Part shown: piece after piece, positions 23,955-34,961 of the stretch | Numbering within the stretch: position 1 is the stretch's first letter | Layout: each line of letters starts with the position of its first letter | Assembly (NCBI RefSeq): GCF_003672135.1 | Contig: NC_039517.1 | Location: 5,952,001 to 6,016,000, forward strand | From: Ooceraea biroi | Lineage: Eukaryota > Arthropoda > Insecta > Hymenoptera > Formicidae | Direction of reading: 5' to 3' | Length of the DNA stretch: 64,000 bases | The notes under the pieces: generated by a model | What the model was told of the DNA's origin: nothing | The model's input: the letters and a program-made list of their open reading frames with translations, nothing else | Databases searched by the model: none | Program-made: the position numbers and the translations under genes

Positions 23955-24551
23955 TTACCGTGTCATCAAGTCGTCCTCCCCCTGGAAACATTACAAAATG
24001 CATTTCGCGGTATTTGGAATGATTTAAATTTTCGAGTTAATCTCCTTAATCTCCTTCATCCAGTCTTGCTTCAACGCGAGCTTTCATCTCACATCCCATT
24101 ATTTCTCGATGCAAGGACCTGTTGACTTTAATTGCATGCACAAAAGTCGCGCCGTCGGAATAATCCTCTCTGAGTTCGCGATCACGCGACTTTTCTCCCT
24201 GCTGGTCAAAACTTTGCGGTGACGTCGAAGTAGCTAGACACGAATGACCAACCGAACGAATAATGAAGAAGAGAGAGAGAGGAGTCATTGCGTTGCGCGA
24301 CAGAAATCTTGCCGCGAGCCGATGAATCGACTTTGTGACTCCTTGTGCGCCAAGAGCGGAAGAGCGCCGTGAGGAAAGACGGGAAACGCCTCGTCCAAAG
24401 TTCTCCGTGCCAAGGCTCAAAGACATGCCATTCTCATTTTCTCCATTTTGAACCGAGGGAGGCCGACTTTGCCTCTATCCGCGGGGGCACCATACTAATT
24501 AGAAAACTTGGAAAGTCTTTCGGATCATAAAGATGACAGGGAGAAGGTACG

Positions 24552-24554
<3 letters not shown>

Positions 24555-24582
<28 letters not shown>
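24555..24582. repeat. (GA)14 microsatellite
   Basis: A perfect GA run of 14 units. The overlapping reverse frames are long only because the repeat contains no stop codons. Confidence 0.95.
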
Positions 24583-24586
<4 letters not shown>

Positions 24587-25270
24587 GGAGAATCGGAGCC
24601 GTACAATGTCTGTCGCCAAAGTAAGAGGAGACTTTAGCGCAAATATTTGTCATAGCGAGCACGTGCACGCATCTTGGTGAGGTACGGGTCGAAGCTGTTC
24701 GTGACATCGCATGCGGCAATGAATTAAATTGTTAGTTAAACATCGTGTCTTTATGCTACTCTCACTATGCTTCGACTGAATGTTCAATGTACCGTAAACT
24801 CGTCTTTAGTTTTTCCTACACGGTAAAGCAGATTAAGCCGCGAGATCGATGCTCGTACGTACGTCCAGTGGATTACCGTAAATAATGTGCTTCTCGATGC
24901 GCGGTTAAGGCGCGTTACATGGCATACGGAAAATGCAAGTCGGTGAAAATAAAGGAGAGACTGAACGGATGGAGCCGCAGTGGAGTATCAGATGTGTGTA
25001 CGTTATCGTATGGAAGGAAATGCGTATCGACGGAAATAAAGCGCCGTGCCTCTACCTCCATGGAAACACATTACTCACGTTCGAAGACTTGCTTGCGCAA
25101 AATCAAATGACGTTTCTCTTCGAGAACGACGTGTCTGTTTCGTGGGATACGCGCAACAGTGCGGCACTTTCACGACACGACAATGTGAATAAAGCATTAT
25201 ACAGCTAACAAATCTTCACGAGTCTCAAGCATTCTTAAACATCCTTATTAATGAAATTTCTACTTTGCAG

Positions 25271-25303
25271 GAACGTGCGGGGAAAATAAGGCGACCGTTT
25301 TGT
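25271..25303 (+). other. Candidate 33-nt microexon
   Basis: It lies between a good acceptor (AATTTCTACTTTGCAG, ending at 25,270) and a consensus donor GTAAGT (25,304-25,309). Its length is a multiple of three. One frame reads ERAGKIRRPFC without a stop, and a second frame is open too and continues past the donor to 25,566. Microexons of this size are common in insect neuronal genes. There is no flanking exon in register that I can show, so it may be chance. Confidence 0.13.
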
Positions 25304-26850
25304 GTAAGTTTATAAAAAGAACATTTCGATTTGCACTTTGTTTCATGTCGTTTTATGTCACAAAAAAAGATGCTCAAGTTGGAACGGAGCCAATTTCTAT
25401 CTTATGTACTTGTAAAGATATTCTTGGAACTCGAGACAATGTGCTACGACAATTTCTGCTTTCTTCGATCTCTGTTTGTGTGTTTGCTGATCTTGTAGTT
25501 AACTTTCTCCTATTAAACTTCCATGTAACGTCGTGGAATAATCGCAATTTGTTCGCATTATCTTAAATTGACAAAATTGAAGTTTCATGATTCCATTATT
25601 TTCCATTAAGTTCAGTAAAAAGAAAGACAATCTTTGAAAAAGCAGATCATCGCTCTTTTAATATCAAGTGACATTTTCCAGCTTACAACGGCCATGAATT
25701 TAATTCCATCAAAAGTACCTTCCAAGTTTACGAAACACAGCCGCGTAGCTACAAGTAGCAAATGATATGAAAATATTTCACTCTGTCTCTCGCTCTTCGG
25801 TCACTGTTATTGCGAAGGATTCCGACGATAAATTCAACGAAAAGTTGCGGTACCACGGAAATGAGCAATTTTGTTTCAGCAACGCTCCTTGATAAAACTT
25901 TACTCGAGCAGCAAGAACAAGCGGCACAATGCGGTCGGCGGCGAAAGAGAGCAAGCGCGTTTCATGAAAGAGAAATCCGTCGTGTCACAATTATTGTCGC
26001 GAGTTGCAATTAAGAGACAAACTTGAAGCTCCGACGCCGACGTCGTGGCGCGAGCTTTTCTTCGAGTTGGAGTCCTAGTTGGACAATCATATAACGCGCG
26101 CCGCGATTTAGATTTATTTGCGTATATTAATCTTACATGCCAGTTTTATGATTAGTAACAAGAAATTAATTATATAATCGAGAAAAATTAGAATGGGTCC
26201 CCCTGTGTATCGGCGCCACATAACAAATTGTTACAAACAAGTACATGATTCTTGGGTCTCATCGTGAATCATAAAACCTAAACGAACTCTAATGTCGAAA
26301 AGACCGAAGAATTTAGCCGTTTTCAATCGTCCAATTTATTCAAGAACACACCACTATGGAGCAGTATCAAAATCAGTTGAGTTTAATGCACCCTGCCCCT
26401 TTCTCCATCCCTACGTGCTTATCTCGCAAATGAGCAGTAACGAGAGTCGACTGCAACAATTTATCAAAATGCTAAGGTAGCAATTAATAATCCGCTTGCG
26501 GTGTACCGATGAAACTACTTGGCAGCGAGGAGAAAAACGATTCGCAACCATTGTTGCGTATCAGCACACTGACGCTGAATTAAGGAACTCAATTACGATG
26601 AGGACTATTAATATTCCACGACGATGGCGAGCTTAAAACACACAGCGTATCAGCGAACAAGACAGCTGAATGGCATTTTGAAATAAAATTGACAATTCTG
26701 ATTCACGATAGTGAGACTTGTGTCCATTTCGCGTATCTTCGACTCATATACGCAAAAAGTAAAAGAACGAAAACAAAAGATTTCAATTTACACATCATTT
26801 GTGTAATGAGTGCGTTACAATTTCTAACACATAATTTTAATTATATGATA

Positions 26851-26868
26851 TCTCTCTCTCTCTCTCTC
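26851..26868. repeat. (TC)9 microsatellite
   Basis: A perfect TC run in AT-rich surroundings. Confidence 0.95.
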
Positions 26869-27005
26869 GATTTAAATTAATTTCTTACAAAACTTGTTGG
26901 ATATATTTGAAATTTCTGTGATACGTGTGGTGCAAATTTAAATTGGTTCGCGCGATCAGTAAAAATATTTCAAACCTGATATAAATGTATCCACTCTTAA
27001 AAAAG

Positions 27006-27033
27006 CCGTTAATATATAAAAGATATATAACGG
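27006..27033. repeat. AT-rich hairpin
   Basis: CCGTT plus ATATAT pairs with ATATAT plus AACGG, an 11-bp stem with one bulged A and a 5-nt loop. No poly-T tail or gene end is next to it. Confidence 0.7.
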
Positions 27034-27155
27034 TATCATGTTATATGAGTACATTTACGTCACGTCATATTGATTTGGAATAGTAATTCGATTGAAGAGT
27101 AGCGCAGAGCTAAAAGTGTTCTTGTCTAGTAGTAGTCTACAGATTTTACAGATAG

Positions 27156-27181
27156 TATCCGCAATTGACAATTGACGGATA
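27156..27181. repeat. 12-bp inverted repeat
   Basis: TATCCG and CAATTG are followed, after one base, by CAATTG and CGGATA with one extra A, a near-continuous palindrome of 26 bp. It is 120 bp from the hairpin at 27,006. Both lie in AT-rich DNA and may be chance. Confidence 0.7.
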
Positions 27182-29288
27182 TCGTTTTTGCGGATGCAAT
27201 TTCCAGATTCTTCTTAGGAAAAGGATTCTTATCGGTCTCAATTGAAGTCTTTCAATTGTATTTACTTGCGAAAGCGTTTTGATCGCAACAGTTCTTTCAG
27301 ACTTGTTTCGGAGTGATGTATGAGAGAGACGACGATTCGTGACGTGACTATGCTTCGACGTATTCGCATTACGATGTGTGCGATATAAAGAGAATTGCAA
27401 TGTGTATGCGTGCGCGCACGTACAACGCAATCTATTTTGTGGCTGGCTAGTATCGAAAAGCAAAAAGCAATCTGAAAATTTCGGAAGACCGAGGCCGTGA
27501 TTACCTCTAAAATTATCCGTAAACTAATGAAAGGAACGGACGGGATGACAGATGGCAACAAAGTTACATTCGACGAGAGTATTTCTCCGTGATTTCATGC
27601 CACCGTGCGCTGCACGCATTCAATTTATTACTCACCAAAAAAAAAACTAATTTTTTTCTTTTACTGTTTTCTCCACTGTTCCCAATCGGCTCGCGCGCGA
27701 GCATTACTTTCATCCGGCGCTTCATCTCTCTTGTAACCCCGACTCTCAGCTCCACATAATCATCTGCCGCCTCTTCCGAGCGAATACACCGCGGGATTAA
27801 TTCAGTCCGTTTTATTGCGCGAGTGAGCGACCCCAGCAGCATTTACACTCGCTAGGACGTTGCCGGAATTTGTCCTCTTGGTCCCTTGCACAATGCATCG
27901 CACATTCGGCGCGACCGTAATCATCCACTGGTGGCACATTCGAATTCTGCATCCTTGAGCAGTGCGCTCGCTGTTTTCCCGCCGATGGAAATCGTGTATC
28001 TCTCGACGCATATCGAGATCACGAGAATGGTCATAATGCGGTCGATAGAATGCAGTCGTAAATGTGGTAAATAAGATATATTTTGGCGAGTAATTCTCCA
28101 ACACACTGTTTTCACACCGAGGACAGAGGAAACTTTATTGTGATTTTATAATTTTAACAAGAAAGAGATGCACGATCACTTTTATGAGTAATGAGGAAAA
28201 CCGATTATATCTGAAGGAAAACTTATCGGAAAATGTATGCGTTTTAAATAATAGATAATAAAATTGCCAATCCTGGAATGGAATAAGAAGAGGACGGTAA
28301 AACGAACAGCATGCAACAAAGAACCGATAGATGATAGGTATATCGTGACGTGAAAATACATGTCATCCCCGCCATAGTGAGAGGGTTAATAAAGATTTGA
28401 CGCGATCACGCGTATAGGTGAAAAAGCGAATGATCGGATCAATATATCGGCTTGTTAAAACGCTGAACGCGTGCGCGAGCAAGCGAGTGAATAATGCAGC
28501 CGAGTAATATCGGATACCGGATCGCGGTGTTCGTATATCGCACGAGTTTATGCATATTTCTTGAGGAACGAGCCTTGTGTTGAGGCGCGCGCGTTACGCT
28601 CGTCCAATTGCCGTGGGGCATTTTTTACTGGAGCATGGAGAAAAGGTGGGAGGAGGGGAAGGGACCTTTCGAGGGCACAGACAGGAAGGAAGGAAATGCG
28701 GGGGGGGACGTCGGCAAAGTCCCCGAAGCAGCAGCGAGAAAATTGGATCGCGGCACCGTCGGCAGCAGCTCTCTTTTTCTCTTCCCAAAACGATTGCACC
28801 GACGTCGGGAGCCATCGCCGGCTTTATTCCAATATTTTTGCCGCGTTATTTTATTTAACGCGCGTCCGACTCTCCTGCGATTGAATTATTCAAATTCCGT
28901 TCCCCGTTCTTCCTCGGTTAGCAGCGTGCGCGCGCGAGTCTCCCTTTGCGTTCCCACCCCTTCTGTCCGGAGATTTTCACTCCCTGACGATTTCCCACCG
29001 TGTTTTCCACTTCGCTGCTGCTGTCTATACCGAAGCAACGTACGAATAAAAGGCCCAGTAATAGCGCTCGCCGCAGTTTCGCGCAAATGTCGCGCATGAA
29101 ACGCGCGAGACAACATGTTGCCCGTTCGAATTAGGTGCGTTTGAGCGAAAACCAGTTGTAGCAGTACTGCGCTGCGTAAAACCGTCGATAAACTTTTGCC
29201 GTTGCAAGTATAGTAGCGCGATATCACGTCCAGATTAATGCCGACTTTATGGTATCAGATAGCACGATGCGCACGCATGTGCGTCGTC

Positions 29289-29314
29289 TAACGTTACGTA
29301 ACGTTATGTAACGC
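29289..29314. repeat. TAACGTTACG decamer repeat and palindrome
   Basis: Two and a half copies of a TAACGTTACG-like unit. Within them AACGTTACGTAACGTT (29290-29305) is a 16-bp perfect palindrome. Confidence 0.85.
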
Positions 29315-30130
29315 GGCTTTTCTATACTTGATTGCTATTCTTTCAACATTCTTCACTTACACGTGCCAATTTCGAACTTTACTCATCATGTGACGCGTGC
29401 GTGCGTGTAATGTTGAATCGCTATTCCGTATTACACAACGTTAATTCTTCTCACGGGAACATCGTGTCCGCAGCACCCATACATCGCGCATCGTTCGCGG
29501 AAATGTTGAAAGCTGTACGTTACGACTTTGCTCTCTCCGATGAATTCCGTTCTCGTCGGCGACACTCTGGTCAAATGTATCGATATTTGTCACCGTCGTG
29601 GAAATGGAAAAAAGAAAAAAGATTCGGCTACACACGCGCGCGCGACATCGACAGACCGCGTGGTACCGGACCTACCAAGCCTACACTACCAGTGGCCAAC
29701 ATTGTGCATTCGCCATTAAAACCGGAACGAATGGATAACAGCTCGTTGCACCCGGTTACCTCGCGTTCTTCTCACGGGGGAAGAGAAGGACGGCGAGACG
29801 ATCGGGCAGGAGGGCACGTCGGCTGGCTGTACCGTAGTAAAAAATCGTACATTCCTCTGCGCGATGCGCGAAACGAACCGTTAGTCATAACGAACCAGTC
29901 CCCTGGAAGCATCCCTGTTTGCGAATCCATCTCTGTGTAAACGTTGATTTGCACGTGTGCATGCTAGAACCCGGGGGTGGCTGGATGCACGGTGGGAGGG
30001 CTTCTCGCTCGATGGGCGATACGGACGCAATCGTACGTGTATGGCTCGCGTTAAACGCGCGATATATGCGTAAGGGAGAGAGCACACCCTGTGTCCCGTG
30101 TGCTTGCTCACGCACATGCATTATTTTCAG

Positions 30131-30448
30131 CCGGCCGATACATTGGTCAACGAGGAAGAGAGGATGGAGAGACCGCAATGTAACGCAATGCGCGTACAAC
30201 ATCGTCATCAAAAATTAGGCGAGGCAGCACAGCTCCGGCATAACCACCCACCGGACGATGCATCAATTTTTCGTAATTCGTCCGGCTTTAATCGCCGAAC
30301 GGTAATTCGTATGCGCGTGGGAGCCGAAGCTGGGGGAAACTCGCGTAAAAAGGTGCGAGTCGAAATTGAAATTTCGCGGTGCATTACCGAAGATCGATAC
30401 GCAATTACGGCAGTCGGGACCACGCACGTGTATCCGGTTGGAGGATGA
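30131..30448 (+). CDS. Candidate terminal exon, FLYWCH-like tail
   Basis: A 105-codon frame runs from a good splice acceptor (CATGCATTATTTTCAG, ending at 30,130) to a TGA. In its translation Cys at residue 17 begins CNAMRV, and 20 residues later comes HNHPPD. This C-x-A ... H-x-H spacing matches the second half of the FLYWCH zinc finger, known from insect mod(mdg4) isoforms whose alternative last exons each encode one. The rest is polar and charged (RKKVRVEIEIS, then GTTHVYPVGG at the end). The first half of the domain, with its aromatic residues and W-x-C, is absent in frame; a tryptophan (GWRDRNVTQC) appears only in another frame over 30,141-30,190. It could be a decayed or partial copy, or coincidence. 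The opposite strand is open over 30,208-30,423, which weakens the case. Confidence 0.15.
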   Translation, partial: PADTLVNEEERMERPQCNAMRVQHRHQKLGEAAQLRHNHPPDDASIFRNSSGFNRRTVIRMRVGAEAGGNSRKKVRVEIEISRCITEDRYAITAVGTTHVYPVGG

Positions 30449-32265
30449 TTAGATCGCTCTCTACGTCACGTTTGATCATCGTGGATACACATAGGTGCGG
30501 TGAATCGTGAATCATGTACGACAGATCGGAATGGATGATGGATACATTCCCGCGCACAATTAGCGTGACTGAGACATTTAATATCTCACGAAAAAGATAT
30601 ATTTAATGCCGCAAGTACGTAACAGCTTCCAATCTCTTTCGAGGTTGAAACATGTAAATCAACTACATCTGTGATGCCCAGAGCGGATTTATGTGACGAC
30701 TACAACGAGATTAATGTGCTGCCATACTTTATACATATACGCTTTATACATATACGCGATATTTTTTTATCGTCGATATCGATGTCGATATCGACACTTG
30801 TTCTCTTGAGTTTCCGGAGGCAAGTGGCATTGCCAAAGAGACACGCCAAGAGATCGATATGCAACATGTTCATCGTGTCGTATATTCTTTCCTCGATTCG
30901 GTCTCCAAATTCCACACTTGCGTATTCCATAGAAATATTCAGAGAGCAATCGGAATGAAAAATAAATTAATGCTAAAATTAATGGAAAATATTATAAAAA
31001 TATTGTATTTATAGCTACTCGGAAGATGATATTGACATCTCTCGGTCAAGGTAAATTTTCCATTTTTATTAAAGATATGCAAGTTCGATCGTAACATACG
31101 ATTCTACCGAAGATGGTTAAAACTGGATGGCATCATGATCGAAACGGACATCGCATAATCCCATCTCGGCGGAAGGATCCTGCAAAGGACCCCTTCGTAG
31201 CCTTGGAACGCGGCCATTCTCCCCCGTTCGGAGATTCAAGTGGCAAGCGAGAGCGCTTACCTCGCGGATCATGCGTTGCGCGTCCATTCCATCGAGTTGG
31301 TCGGGCCAACAATGACGGCATGTGGATTTGCGATTCAAATACGGTCGGAACGCAGTATAGGAGCACGGTGGCAGCGGGAGAAGATTTCTGTCACTCCGGA
31401 AGCCACTCGCGAGCCGCGCTGCAACGGGCGAAAGAGCCGGTGGAACTCACTTGCCATTCTCAGTGCTGACGGCTGCACAACAGGGTTCTCTCAATCTCCC
31501 TGCCACTATCCCCGGTTGCTGTCTTCTCTCTTTCGTTAACCCCATGTCCTCGTACGCTTTCCCTCATTTTCCATTCCCCGTAGTCGACTGTCACGGTTTC
31601 CGCGGTGCACCGACGTCGCGATCCGGCTGCTGCGTGCTCGCGAAACACGCGCTCGCGACATCGCGCCTCACCTACGTCAGCGTATATGTCAGCGAATCGT
31701 ATTTGCGTTACGTGTTACGCTGCAGTTGTGGTGCTCTGACGCACCCCGACCGGGATCATCTCTCTTCCTCTTTCGCTCGTTCCATCCCTACCTTTCTCTT
31801 CGTGCGGTTGGATGTGTTTCGACTTGATCCCAGGTGGACAATGCGGTCGCCAGCGGCACAGAAATGTCCAAAGCCGGGTGTGACAATGCAGCTCCGCTGC
31901 GACGAAACGTGTCGCAAAGTCGAGTATCAGTCACGCTATGTGTGGCTGCCGAAAAAATGCAACATTTGACAAAGAAATCACTTGGCCAAAAACTCGAGAC
32001 GCTCGGAACGCTCATTTGCAAGGCTTCACCCTCAACTCTCGTGATTGATCGTGTGCGTGTATATGCGATTACCTGATATGTCGTTTCTAAATACTGGTGA
32101 AATTGTTTGATCAAAATCAAACTATATCCATACTATGCTTTTTTTGAGAAAAAAGATGTAAGGCAGCATACGCGTACTTGAATGCGAGGAATTTGTTTGA
32201 CTCCTTACTGCGCGCTTAGATAATACTAAAAGGAAATTTATACACTTTTTATCATATTGCTGATT
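30449..32265. other. Gene-free stretch
   Basis: An exact 15-bp tandem duplication is at 30,728, followed near 30,773-30,797 by overlapping TCGATATCGA palindromic units. Frames of 172 codons (31451-31969) and 118 codons (31113-31469) on the plus strand have no motif and sit in a CpG-rich, stop-poor patch with open reverse frames. No gene is seen. Confidence 0.55.
30728..30757. repeat. 15-bp exact tandem duplication
   Basis: TTTATACATATACGC occurs twice head to tail. Being in phase, it gives FIHIRFIHIR in the plus frame. It looks like a recent small slippage event. Confidence 0.95.
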
Positions 32266-32323
32266 ATTCACGGGGACATGGTCGTTTACTTCATTTGTCT
32301 CATTTATCTTAATTATCGCTCTA

Positions 32324-32855
32324 ATGTACGCGATAGTGATAGCACGCTTTCTTAATGGTAAGTTTGCGTTTCGAACAGGAGCATGTGCTATGCTATTATT
32401 ATAGTATAAGGAACATGATGCCTTTGATCGTGTGGCTAACCTGGCACGACTACTGTGTAACTGACATTCTCACCACGTCAGTAGTGATGCTCAAAGGATG
32501 TGAAAATATACTCTACCTCTCTAATGCCATCGCGACAGATTCTTTCTACCTGATTTCAACTCCAAGCAAGACATCAACAATTAAGAATGAAATTAATACA
32601 TCACTATCTCAATGAGAATAATTATGAGAATAAAATATTAATCGTGCTGTCTGCGTTGTGTACGTTTGCCTTGTAAGCACATGACAAAGATAGATATTTA
32701 ACTGTTTAGAAGGAAAAGCAAGTATGACACTTGTAACAAGGGATAAGAAAAAAGAAAGGTGATAAGAGGAATAAAATTCGTGTAGATTATTTTAATTTTG
32801 TCTGAATTTTTTTGTTACAGATGACGGAGCGTTCCTGAAAATAATATTAAATTGA
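32324..32855 (+). CDS. Candidate two-exon micropeptide
   Basis: An ATG at 32,324 begins MYAIVIARFLN and reaches a consensus donor, G followed by GTAAGT, with the exon ending at 32,357. A strong acceptor (ATTTTTTTGTTACAG) ends at 32,820. Joining the two keeps frame and gives DDGAFLKIILN then TGA at 32,853-32,855, for 22 residues. The proposed intron is 463 nt. The frame is open for about 20 codons upstream of the ATG and strongly hydrophobic there (SFVSFILIIALMYAIVIA), but that DNA is a pyrimidine tract, so the hydrophobicity may only reflect T-rich codons. A second donor-like GTAAGT at 32,954 would give a 133-nt exon closed in all frames. Chance is a serious alternative. Confidence 0.12.
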
Positions 32856-34547
32856 AATCCGAAGGATCGAGAAATTCTGGATTCAAATCAGAGCCATCTC
32901 GAATACATTAATCTTGACGAGCTTGTGATTTAACGCAGAACGATACATCTCTTGTAAGTTGCGATACACATTGTCATTTAGTATGAAAGAAAAAATGATC
33001 CGCGCGTAAGCTGAGAATGCTGACAATGAGATGATGAGACCGAGCGCTGCACCGCTTTGCAATTTCGTGAGTTTTTCCGCGAAACATCCTTTTGTCGATC
33101 GACAACGACAGCTTTGGACGGTACCGCCATAATAATAATAATTAATATCCAATATTTCTCTGGATTTCACGATCCGAGTTCCGAATGTCCTCTGCAATTT
33201 AATACACTCCCTTTAGCAACTTTATTCTCTGCCTGGTATATTCTGCTGGCGAAACTTGTAATTAACTTAACTGTACTAGCGTCACTCTAAAAAACTGATC
33301 TGAAAACCTCGAGGAAACTGATTTCAGGGTACACTACGCGCACAATACGAGAATTGTCGAAAGAAGTATCTGATCTGTCTTGAAGAAGCAAATCAAACGG
33401 AAGAAACTTGAGTCGCTTCGTTTAAAACGCACGATCTCGAGGTTTGAATCTGTTTCATCTCGTCTCTTTTATCCTGTTATTTTCGCCTGCCATCTCGACG
33501 AATCGATGACGGATAAGCGAAATGAAGCGGCCATTACGCTGCTTGTTCTAATGAAACTCGCACGGAGGTTTAATTCAAGGAGCGTACCGACCGTCTAACA
33601 CTTTTTCCTCGGGTGCTAATTTAGAAAAAGGGGTGAAAGTAATGAAGCGTCGCGGGACCATTTTGCGTTATTAATGGCCACTTCGTCACGTCGGTAATTT
33701 TCCCTCCGCCCACAGACACCCTACTTTTTCTCTCGTGACCACTCTACATATTGCAAGAGTTTCATTAAATCGTGCGACTAACTGCTGCGTGACCGAGTTT
33801 TTAAATTGATCTCTTCTCTCGCTCGTCTCAGATTCGCGGACTGTAATTCACGCGAAAGCTAGTCGAAAATAATTGCACCGTTTTCGCTCATTCATTTATT
33901 TATTTATTCATTCATTCATTCATTCATCTTTTGACGCCTTTGACAATCGGAAACAAGTAGTACGGGTTTACACGCAACATTTGGTCGACGAATTTACAAG
34001 CCAAGAAATGCGAAATGGTACACGCATGACCGCATCCGATTCGTAAGACGATCTTGATGTATACCTAAATATTCATCGGACGAGACAATTTCTGCAATTT
34101 CCGTGATACAAAGGATGCCAGGAAAAGTCAATGCGTGAAAAGTTTCGCTGGCCAGATGCGACTCCCGCGGGTTCTCCGCCGTCAGAACTCGACGGCCCTT
34201 GTTATTTGTCGTTAGCGCTTGTTTGTTCGGCGCTCAGCAAACCGTTCGCTGGCTGCTGCAACTGCGCGATCCCTCGTCGCGAAAAAAAACCGTTGTCACG
34301 TCCCAGTTGCAATTTTCCTCTCCGAGCGCATTGGCCAGTTACGTGCTGTAGAGCTTACGCGTACGCAAGCTGATTTCAGCTGTACGACATGCTCGCTTGT
34401 AGCACTAGGCGAGGCACCTAGACGAGGTTTTATACGCGGGATGAATGGCTCTATCAATCTATATCCGGTTTCGATAATGGCGCAACAAAAGCTCTGGAGC
34501 TCGTGTTCCGGTTGCTTTTATTTTTAATTAAAGTTCCATTGTTCCAG
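32856..34547. other. Gene-free stretch
   Basis: A reverse frame at 32883-33197 (104 codons) contains a hydrophobic stretch (ALGLIISLSAFSAYARII) but overlaps the plus-strand frame 33057-33290, and I cannot place it in a family. A tetranucleotide repeat lies at 33,889. A GTGAGT donor-like site is near 33,067. No gene is supported. Confidence 0.5.
33889..33927. repeat. ATTC/ATTT tetranucleotide repeat
   Basis: About ten 4-bp units, ATTT in the middle and ATTC at both ends. An interrupted microsatellite. Confidence 0.93.
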
Positions 34548-34786
34548 GAATGGCTGCACTTACTTACTGTACAAACAACAAATACAGAATACAAACACGT
34601 TATTGCGTTATATTATTGTGAAATTTCCTATCTGTAACTTTGTGCTTTTCCACCTTGAATATTTTTCCTTTTCTATACTTTCTGTACTTATCTACGTTTA
34701 TATTCAATATTCATATCCAGGTGTGGTGATGTGTGTAAGCGACGAGGACATCATTATGCGACACATTACACGTACCGTCGTGTACG
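34548..34786 (+). CDS. Candidate internal exon, unknown protein
   Basis: A frame open from 34,528 crosses two acceptors (TTCCATTGTTCCAG ending 34,547 and ATTCATATCCAG ending 34,720) and reaches a consensus donor, ACG then GTAAGT (34,787-34,792). Using the inner acceptor gives a 66-nt exon with the same phase at both ends, encoding VMCVSDEDIIMRHITRTVVY. Using the outer acceptor adds about 57 residues, including a hydrophobic run (FSFSILSVLIYVYI) that coincides with the pyrimidine tract of the inner acceptor. A further good acceptor (CATCTTCGTCTGCAG, ending 35,664) would continue in frame to VYTQ and a stop at 35,676. I recognise no family. The combination of sites and frame is better than elsewhere in the window but still within chance. 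Confidence 0.15.
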
Positions 34787-34928
34787 GTAAGTTTATTTAA
34801 AAACAGGCATGCGCAAGGTATGTAAACAAGCATTTTTATCGTTTTATTACGAAAGATTAACGAGATTGTGATCGTGCGATTTTGCATGTATCAATTATTA
34901 TATCGGTATGCCGAATGATATAGACGTG

Positions 34929-34929
<1 letters not shown>

Positions 34930-34959
<30 letters not shown>
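34930..34959. repeat. (CA)15 microsatellite
   Basis: A perfect CA run. Ordinary microsatellite. Confidence 0.95.

Positions 34960-34961
<2 letters not shown>

Larger units (their letters stand above)
22083..25270. other. Gene-free stretch with microsatellites
   Basis: Contains a tandem pair of CGCCAAGTA units near 23,337 and two dinucleotide repeats described separately. Frames up to 126 codons (for example reverse 24046-24426) have no motif. A 91-codon plus frame (24933-25208) ends just before a candidate microexon but is not linked to it by a donor site. Confidence 0.55.
25304..30097. other. Gene-free stretch with stop-poor island
   Basis: The frame from the microexon continues open to 25,566 (VTKKDAQVGTEPISILC and so on) without a known motif. 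A 48-codon polar frame follows an acceptor-like TTTTGTTTCAG near 25,880. AT-rich DNA at 26,100-27,250 holds small inverted repeats. From 28,548 to 29,099 at least five frames on both strands are open at once, reflecting GC-rich, TA-poor sequence rather than a gene. The 202-codon frame 29332-29940 has no motif. Confidence 0.5.

Noticed and set aside
29332..29940. 202-codon plus-strand frame
   Set aside because: No domain, no splice support and overlapping open reverse frames in a CpG-rich patch.
31785..31793. CCATCCCTA as a partner for the hAT-like end at 35,126
   Set aside because: It lies on the wrong side and in the wrong orientation to close that element, and nothing around it looks like a terminal repeat.
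31451..31969. 172-codon Cys-containing frame
   Set aside because: The cysteines show no repeat spacing, there is no signal or domain, and the patch is stop-poor on both strands.
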